From assembly GCA_040385875.1 (NCBI GenBank), contig JAZKGO010000010.1, positions 9,443-73,442 of the forward strand: a stretch of DNA of 64,000 nt, written 5' to 3'. A program made the translations under genes and the position numbers. Each line of letters begins with the position of its first letter. Positions within the stretch are counted from its first letter, which is position 1. Under the pieces are notes generated by a model. The model saw nothing but the letters and a program-made list of their open reading frames with translations, had not been told where the DNA came from and did no database searches. This DNA comes from JANMZR01 sp040385875 (GTDB taxonomy: Bacteria; Bacteroidota; Bacteroidia; Cytophagales; Spirosomataceae). Of the stretch, positions 59,707 to 64,000 are shown piece by piece.

Positions 59707-59900
59707 CCTCAAACTTCAAATAAGCATTACGGAAAATAAAAGGCAAGTTACTTCCTATCGTCAGTAGGACAATAATTAAACCTGTCCTGCCGACGACCCA
59801 AGCTGTCCTGCCGAGGTACAAGGCAACTACTAAAGTTCAGTGAGGGACCTCGGTTTGAAATAAGCAATACGGAAACCGAAAGGCAAGGCCTCACGGAGTC
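59707..59900. repeat. Tandem intergenic repeat units
   Basis: Two related units about 141 bases apart: CCTCAAACTTCAAATAAGCA (59707) with ACGGAAAATAAAAGGCAAG, and CCTCGGTTTGAAATAAGCAA (59848) with ACGGAAACCGAAAGGCAAGG. Between them TGTCCTGCCGA occurs twice. The units probably continue into the gap. No reading frame of gene quality exists here. Confidence 0.65.
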
Positions 59901-59929
59901 AGAGACCCTCGTACCACTAATGGGAAACA

Positions 59930-59958
59930 AAATAGGCACCCCGAAGGAGTGCCTATTT
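59930..59958 (-). terminator. Terminator of the large surface-protein gene
   Basis: AAATAGGCAC (59930-59939) and GTGCCTATTT (59949-59958) are perfect arms with a 9-base loop. On the reverse strand the stem is followed by TGTTTCCC after TATTT, downstream of the stop at 60030. Convincing intrinsic terminator. Confidence 0.8.
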
Positions 59959-60029
59959 GTGTGAACTAAAGTTTAAGACTAAAAGGATTCTACTAAACTT
60001 TCCAATAAAAGCAGCACCCTAATCCATTA

Positions 60030-63000
60030 TTATTGAATCAGTACTTTCTTGACAATTTTCCCTTTTTTGTTTGAAATTTCTAAGAAATAGATACCATAAT
60101 TACAATTCGAAACATTCAGTTTCTCTACTCTACCTTCGGCAAATCCATTGAAATCCTGACTTAACATTTGGATACCGACCTCATTGTATATTCTCGTAGT
60201 GATTTTACCAACGACATTAGTCAAAGGTTTCAAATAGATGAATTCTTTCGCCGGATTTGGATAAATAAGTATCTGTTCAATACTTAACTCTTCTTCAAGC
60301 GCCGTAATGATAAGCGTAGTTGCATCTGCAATATTTGACCATGCCGAGAAGCCACTAGGACTAATATAGCGTATTCTATAACGATATTTGGTACTTCCTA
60401 ATAGATCCTTAACCTGATCCGCATTTGGCACAGTATTCAATGTTTTGATGGTTACAAATGTACTATCAGAAGTAGCCCCAGTAATAGTGGCGGCCTGCAT
60501 TTCAATGCCTGTTGCGGTTTTTGAGGTATTCGTCCAGCTCAAATCGACTTGAGAAACTTTTACCCCATTTGCTGCCAAATTAACAGGTGCTGGAGGCAAT
60601 GTTGTTACATTGGTCACATTTGAATAGATCGAATAACAATTTTCACCTACAGCCCTCACTCTAAAATAATATTTAGTTTCTGGTAGCCAACCTGTGCTAA
60701 ATATTAAAGTAGTGGTATTTTCAGTAGTTCTATTACCCAATAACTGCCAGTTATTTCCATCATTTGACCAATAGATTTCAAAACCAATTTCATCGAATGA
60801 GTTATCCGTGTATTTAATTCTAATTTCCGTAGCCGAATTAGCCGTTGCGATTAAATTAGTTGGTCGTGGAATACAAGAAGAAACTGCAATTATTTGATAA
60901 GCTGTAGCGCATTTTGGCATGAGTTGGTTATCACATATACTGTATTGTAAGGTATCGACACCTTCAAAACCAGCCGCTGGAGTATAGGTAATTTTACCAT
61001 TCGTCGGATCCACTGTGGCTGTTCCACCATTAACACTCACTCCTGCCGCAGCTCCATTCAAATCAATGATGGAGGTAGAACTTGGCACCAAAACATTAAT
61101 TGGCTGACCAGGTAAGTCATTGGCCAAAGTATTAATGGTAATTGGGGTAGCATAGGCTGTTGAAACAATGTCATCGTTGGCTATCGGCGGATTATCTGCT
61201 ACAGTAGGTTTCAATACAGTGATTGAAAGCCTTTCTACCTTGCAAATATTTGGAGGATTTACCGAACATACTTTAATATCAAATTGATAAACCCCCGCTT
61301 TATCACTTACAAAAGTGAAAGTGCCATTTGCATTAATCACTGGCATCGAAGCGGAAGGATTTGTGCCCAGCGCAATCGGTGTGCCATAAGTTGTACCTGC
61401 CGAAACATCGTCGTTCTTAGCTAAATTGTCGGCTATTTCAACGCTTTCAAAAGTGATAAATACATCAGGTGTAGTGTTCAAAATTGGAGGCATCACCAAA
61501 AGGTGTAAGGTTGCACTCGCACAAGCACCTGGCGTACCGTCATCACAAACACTATAAGCGAATTCAACTGGGCCAAAGAAGCCTAAGTCTGGCACAAATG
61601 TAAAGCTACCGTTGGTGCCCAATGTGAGCTTGCCTTTATTGGTAATAGCAGTTGTTTGCGCAGTTGTCAAGGTGATGTTTCCGTTTGGATCCACATCATT
61701 CGACTTCACATTGCCAGCAATTTGAGTATTGAATTCGGTTTTGTAAAAATCATCCGAGGCATATGTAGAATTCAATGCATCAGCTTTCAATACTCTAATT
61801 ATTTGATAAGCAATGGCACATTTAGAAACGGCCTGATTATCACAAACCGAATATTTAAGTGAATCTGTTCCAACAAAACCAGTTGGCGGAGTATAGCTTA
61901 TGTTTCCATTAATTGTATTTACTGTGGCTATTCCTCCATTGGTGGATACTCCCGACAATAATAGACCGTTCATATCCAATAGACTAACCGAATTTGGCAC
62001 CAAATTGATTGTTTTCATTCCTGGTTTATCATTGGCTAAAGTATTAATCACCACCGTTTTGTTAATCATAGTACTTGCTAAATCAACGTTAGCGATTGGT
62101 GGAGTCACCTTACTATCTGGATCAATTACTGTGATGAATAAAAGTTCCTTAGTACAATCCGTTGAAGGCAATGGCTCGCAAATTTTTACCTCAAATACAT
62201 AAACCCCCGCTAATTCAGAAACAAAACTATAGGTTCCATTTGTATTAATTGTTGGAAGATTTGAATTCGGATTTCCCATTTTTCCAACTGGATTACTGTA
62301 TTTTGAATTGAAGGTTACGTAGTCATTTGTATTCAGATTACCAGTAACAGGCACATTGATCAAAGTCACATTCATATCAGGATTAGTTGATACACCACCT
62401 TTTAATACTGTGATAATTTGATTGGCCGTTGAGGTATTACCTGCAGCATCTGTAAATGTCCATCGTACAGTATGTGGACCAAGTACAGTATAAACCAATG
62501 GATCTGTTGTAGTGCCTATGACATTGCCAGAACAATTATCCACAGCCGTCGCAATTGGCACTACCACAGTTCCTTCCCCAGAAATTGGCAATAAATTAGA
62601 TGGTACCGGCTTAATAGTATCTTTTATTACCACCACTTGATTCGCTGTCACAGTATTGCCAATTCCATCTGTCAAAACCCAATGAATGGTGAACTCCCCT
62701 TGCACACTATAGGTCAATGGATCAATTGTTTGAGCAGTTACTGGTGTACCGCAGGCATCAATGATTGGTTTCGTAACCGTTATTGTACATTGTGCTCTTA
62801 ATGTATCCAATTTTGGTGAAATAGGACCTGGATTCACAAAAGTAGTGTTGCTTGCTGGAGCAGTACATCCGTTTGCACCTGTAACCGTGAGACCAAATAT
62901 ACCTAAAGTACTGACCGTGATTGTTTCGGTAGTTTCTCCAGTACTCCATAAGTAACTTAATCCGCCTGTACCTTTTAAAATCGCTGTTGTTTTGATACAT

Positions 63001-64000
63001 GATAATTCGAGTCCATCATTAATTATACCTGCAGAAGGAGCCAACTTATCCACTTTCACCAAGACATCATCAATCGTTATACAGCCAGCAGCATTGGTAA
63101 CCGTCAAAATATAAACCGTGTTGATTGCTGGATTAGCAATCGGGTTCGCAATCGCAGGATTGCTCAATCCTAAAGATGGTGTCCAACTATAAGTGTTTCC
63201 TGCAACTGGAGCAGGGCCTATTTGAGCAGTTGGCACCAAACAATTGATTGTTTTATCAGGACCCGCATCAACCGCCATCACCATCGATTGACCAATAGTT
63301 ACATTAGTCGTGCCTGAACAACCATTACCATCCGTAGCGGTAATCGTATAAAAACCTGCTGCTGCCGTTAAGGTTGAACCTGCTAGGCTACCACCTGATG
63401 AGGTAAAGGTATAGCTGCCGTTACCACCTGTCGCTGATAAGGCTGCACTACCATTGGCTCCGCCGCACACTGCATCGGTGGCTACCGCATTAACTACTAA
63501 AGTCGACTGATTAAGCGTTGTAACCACCTGATTAGTAGCACTGCAATTACCGTTGGTTACCGTTACAGTAAATGTGCCAGCGGTGCTTACGTCAATAGAC
63601 TGAGTGGTCGCACCAGTACTCCATAAATAACTCGCTCCCGCACTGGCCGTTAAGGTCGTATTTGGTACAGCGCAGGTTAAGGCTAGGCCGTTGTTGGTGG
63701 TAATCGTAGGAACCGCTGGTGTGGCTAACTGAGCATCGTTGCTAAAGCTTACCGAAGCTAATGAGGTACAGCTGCCATTCGAGGCTGTAACGGTATAGCT
63801 GGTCGTGCCTACCATGCCGCTAATTAAGCCTAAAGCTCCTACACTTGGACCCGTTGGACTGAAGGTATAGGTGGCGCTCGCATCATAATTACTGATGCTG
63901 CTTATTTCGTCTGCCGTGCAGTCGGCCGCAACCGAACTAATCGTTGGAACCGCTGGTGTGGCTAACTGAGCATCGTTGCTAAAGCTTACCGAAGCTAATG
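60030..64000 (-). CDS. Large modular surface protein with type IX secretion sorting domain, N-terminus beyond window
   Basis: The reverse frame is open to the right edge (LASVSFSNDAQLATPAVPTI at the boundary), so the ATG at 63815 is internal and the real start lies outside. About 1,323 residues are visible. N-terminal visible part: Ig-like/PKD-type and SprB-like repeats with paired cysteines (LALTCAVPNTTL, GNGCSGTTNVTIG). Middle: two HYR-like domains (GTPVTAQTIDPLTYSVQGEF, WTFTDAAGNTSTANQIITV) and four cadherin/Ig-like 'PIANVDLASTMINKTVVINT' units. Then two FN3 domains and a ~75-residue T9SS sorting domain (IYPNPAKEFIYLKP to KGKIVKKVLIQ). Cell-surface adhesin or gliding-type protein. Confidence 0.88.
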   Translation of the reverse strand, partial: LASVSFSNDAQLATPAVPTISSVAADCTADEISSISNYDASATYTFSPTGPSVGALGLISGMVGTTSYTVTASNGSCTSLASVSFSNDAQLATPAVPTITTNNGLALTCAVPNTTLTASAGASYLWSTGATTQSIDVSTAGTFTVTVTNGNCSATNQVVTTLNQSTLVVNAVATDAVCGGANGSAALSATGGNGSYTFTSSGGSLAGSTLTAAAGFYTITATDGNGCSGTTNVTIGQSMVMAVDAGPDKTINCLVPTAQIGPAPVAGNTYSWTPSLGLSNPAIANPIANPAINTVYILTVTNAAGCITIDDVLVKVDKLAPSAGIINDGLELSCIKTTAILKGTGGLSYLWSTGETTETITVSTLGIFGLTVTGANGCTAPASNTTFVNPGPISPKLDTLRAQCTITVTKPIIDACGTPVTAQTIDPLTYSVQGEFTIHWVLTDGIGNTVTANQVVVIKDTIKPVPSNLLPISGEGTVVVPIATAVDNCSGNVIGTTTDPLVYTVLGPHTVRWTFTDAAGNTSTANQIITVLKGGVSTNPDMNVTLINVPVTGNLNTNDYVTFNSKYSNPVGKMGNPNSNLPTINTNGTYSFVSELAGVYVFEVKICEPLPSTDCTKELLFITVIDPDSKVTPPIANVDLASTMINKTVVINTLANDKPGMKTINLVPNSVSLLDMNGLLLSGVSTNGGIATVNTINGNISYTPPTGFVGTDSLKYSVCDNQAVSKCAIAYQIIRVLKADALNSTYASDDFYKTEFNTQIAGNVKSNDVDPNGNITLTTAQTTAITNKGKLTLGTNGSFTFVPDLGFFGPVEFAYSVCDDGTPGACASATLHLLVMPPILNTTPDVFITFESVEIADNLAKNDDVSAGTTYGTPIALGTNPSASMPVINANGTFTFVSDKAGVYQFDIKVCSVNPPNICKVERLSITVLKPTVADNPPIANDDIVSTAYATPITINTLANDLPGQPINVLVPSSTSIIDLNGAAAGVSVNGGTATVDPTNGKITYTPAAGFEGVDTLQYSICDNQLMPKCATAYQIIAVSSCIPRPTNLIATANSATEIRIKYTDNSFDEIGFEIYWSNDGNNWQLLGNRTTENTTTLIFSTGWLPETKYYFRVRAVGENCYSIYSNVTNVTTLPPAPVNLAANGVKVSQVDLSWTNTSKTATGIEMQAATITGATSDSTFVTIKTLNTVPNADQVKDLLGSTKYRYRIRYISPSGFSAWSNIADATTLIITALEEELSIEQILIYPNPAKEFIYLKPLTNVVGKITTRIYNEVGIQMLSQDFNGFAEGRVEKLNVSNCNYGIYFLEISNKKGKIVKKVLIQ
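63701..64000. repeat. Near-identical 63-base direct repeats in the surface-protein gene
   Basis: 63701-63763 and 63938-64000 are the same 63-base sequence with one difference (A/T at 63708), period 237 bases (79 codons), encoding LASVSFSNDAQLATPAVPTI. The second copy is cut by the window edge. The DNA between is not repeated, so this is homogenised domain-border sequence. Confidence 0.85.

Noticed and set aside
59707..59900. CRISPR-like array
   Set aside because: Units are long (about 141 bases), imperfect and have no uniform spacers; no cas genes are nearby.
63815..63815. ATG at 63815 as the start of the large surface protein
   Set aside because: The frame is open upstream to the window edge with the same repeat content, so the ATG is internal.

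Overview
The window looks like draft genome sequence of a Bacteroidota bacterium, probably of the Cytophagales type; I do not assign a genus. The reasons are an AT-rich composition with A-rich rather than Shine-Dalgarno leaders, a SusC/SusD pair, TonB-dependent receptors with carboxypeptidase-regulatory N-termini, DUF4249 and kelch lipoproteins, a type IX secretion C-terminal sorting domain, and promoters of the TTTG / TAnnTTTG kind. Four runs of exactly 100 N (3859, 32054, 45520, 59607) are scaffold gaps, and each damages or borders a gene or repeat.

Layout. 1-8.0 kb: the end of a sugar-type MFS transporter, a Crp/Fnr regulator, an NADP oxidoreductase, a secreted beta-sandwich protein, an arsenic-type cluster (ArsR, a DUF6428-like protein, ArsC cut by a gap), a YdjC-type deacetylase cut by the same gap, three tandem secreted paralogues plus a collapsed fourth, and a YfiT/DinB protein. 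8.1-15.3 kb: a reverse-strand run made of a TonB receptor, a DUF4249 lipoprotein, two kelch lipoproteins and murQ. 15.2-17.8 kb: a BlaI/M56 (BlaR-like) pair behind a promoter covered by three palindromic operators. 18.0-21.4 kb: a three-gene unit of a soluble coiled-coil protein, a membrane-anchored coiled-coil protein and a CbbX/SpoVK-like AAA+ ATPase, my best candidate for an undescribed system. 21.4-25.0 kb: an SRPBCC protein, two secreted proteins (one 3-keto-disaccharide hydrolase-like) and an APC permease. 25.3-29.9 kb: two astacin-like metalloproteases around a peptidoglycan-binding/CHAP-like protein and small envelope proteins. 30.0-32.8 kb: a beta-helix protein, its usual diheme cytochrome partner (cut by a gap) and a RAYT transposase with a perfect REP-like palindrome.

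32.9-50.6 kb is a complete assimilatory nitrate region. Reverse strand: cobA, narK, an outer-membrane porin, nrtA, nrtB, an ABC ATPase, a NasA-FAD reductase-BFD fusion, and a rubredoxin fused to a nitrite-reductase-like scaffold without cluster ligands. Forward strand: nirB, nirD, a NarX-like sensor kinase and a NarL-like regulator. Nitrate would cross the outer membrane by the porin and the inner membrane by the ABC or MFS system, be reduced by NasA and then NirBD, with CobA starting siroheme synthesis and the two-component pair sensing nitrate/nitrite. Hairpins lie in several intercistronic gaps of the reverse operon.

50.7-64.0 kb: an AEC-type permease, a Tat-exported PLP aminotransferase, a small lipoprotein, SusD and SusC, a repeat-rich gene-free stretch with a gap, and the C-terminal 1,300 or so residues of a large repeat-containing surface protein with a type IX sorting domain whose start lies beyond the window. 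No tRNA, rRNA or CRISPR array was seen.
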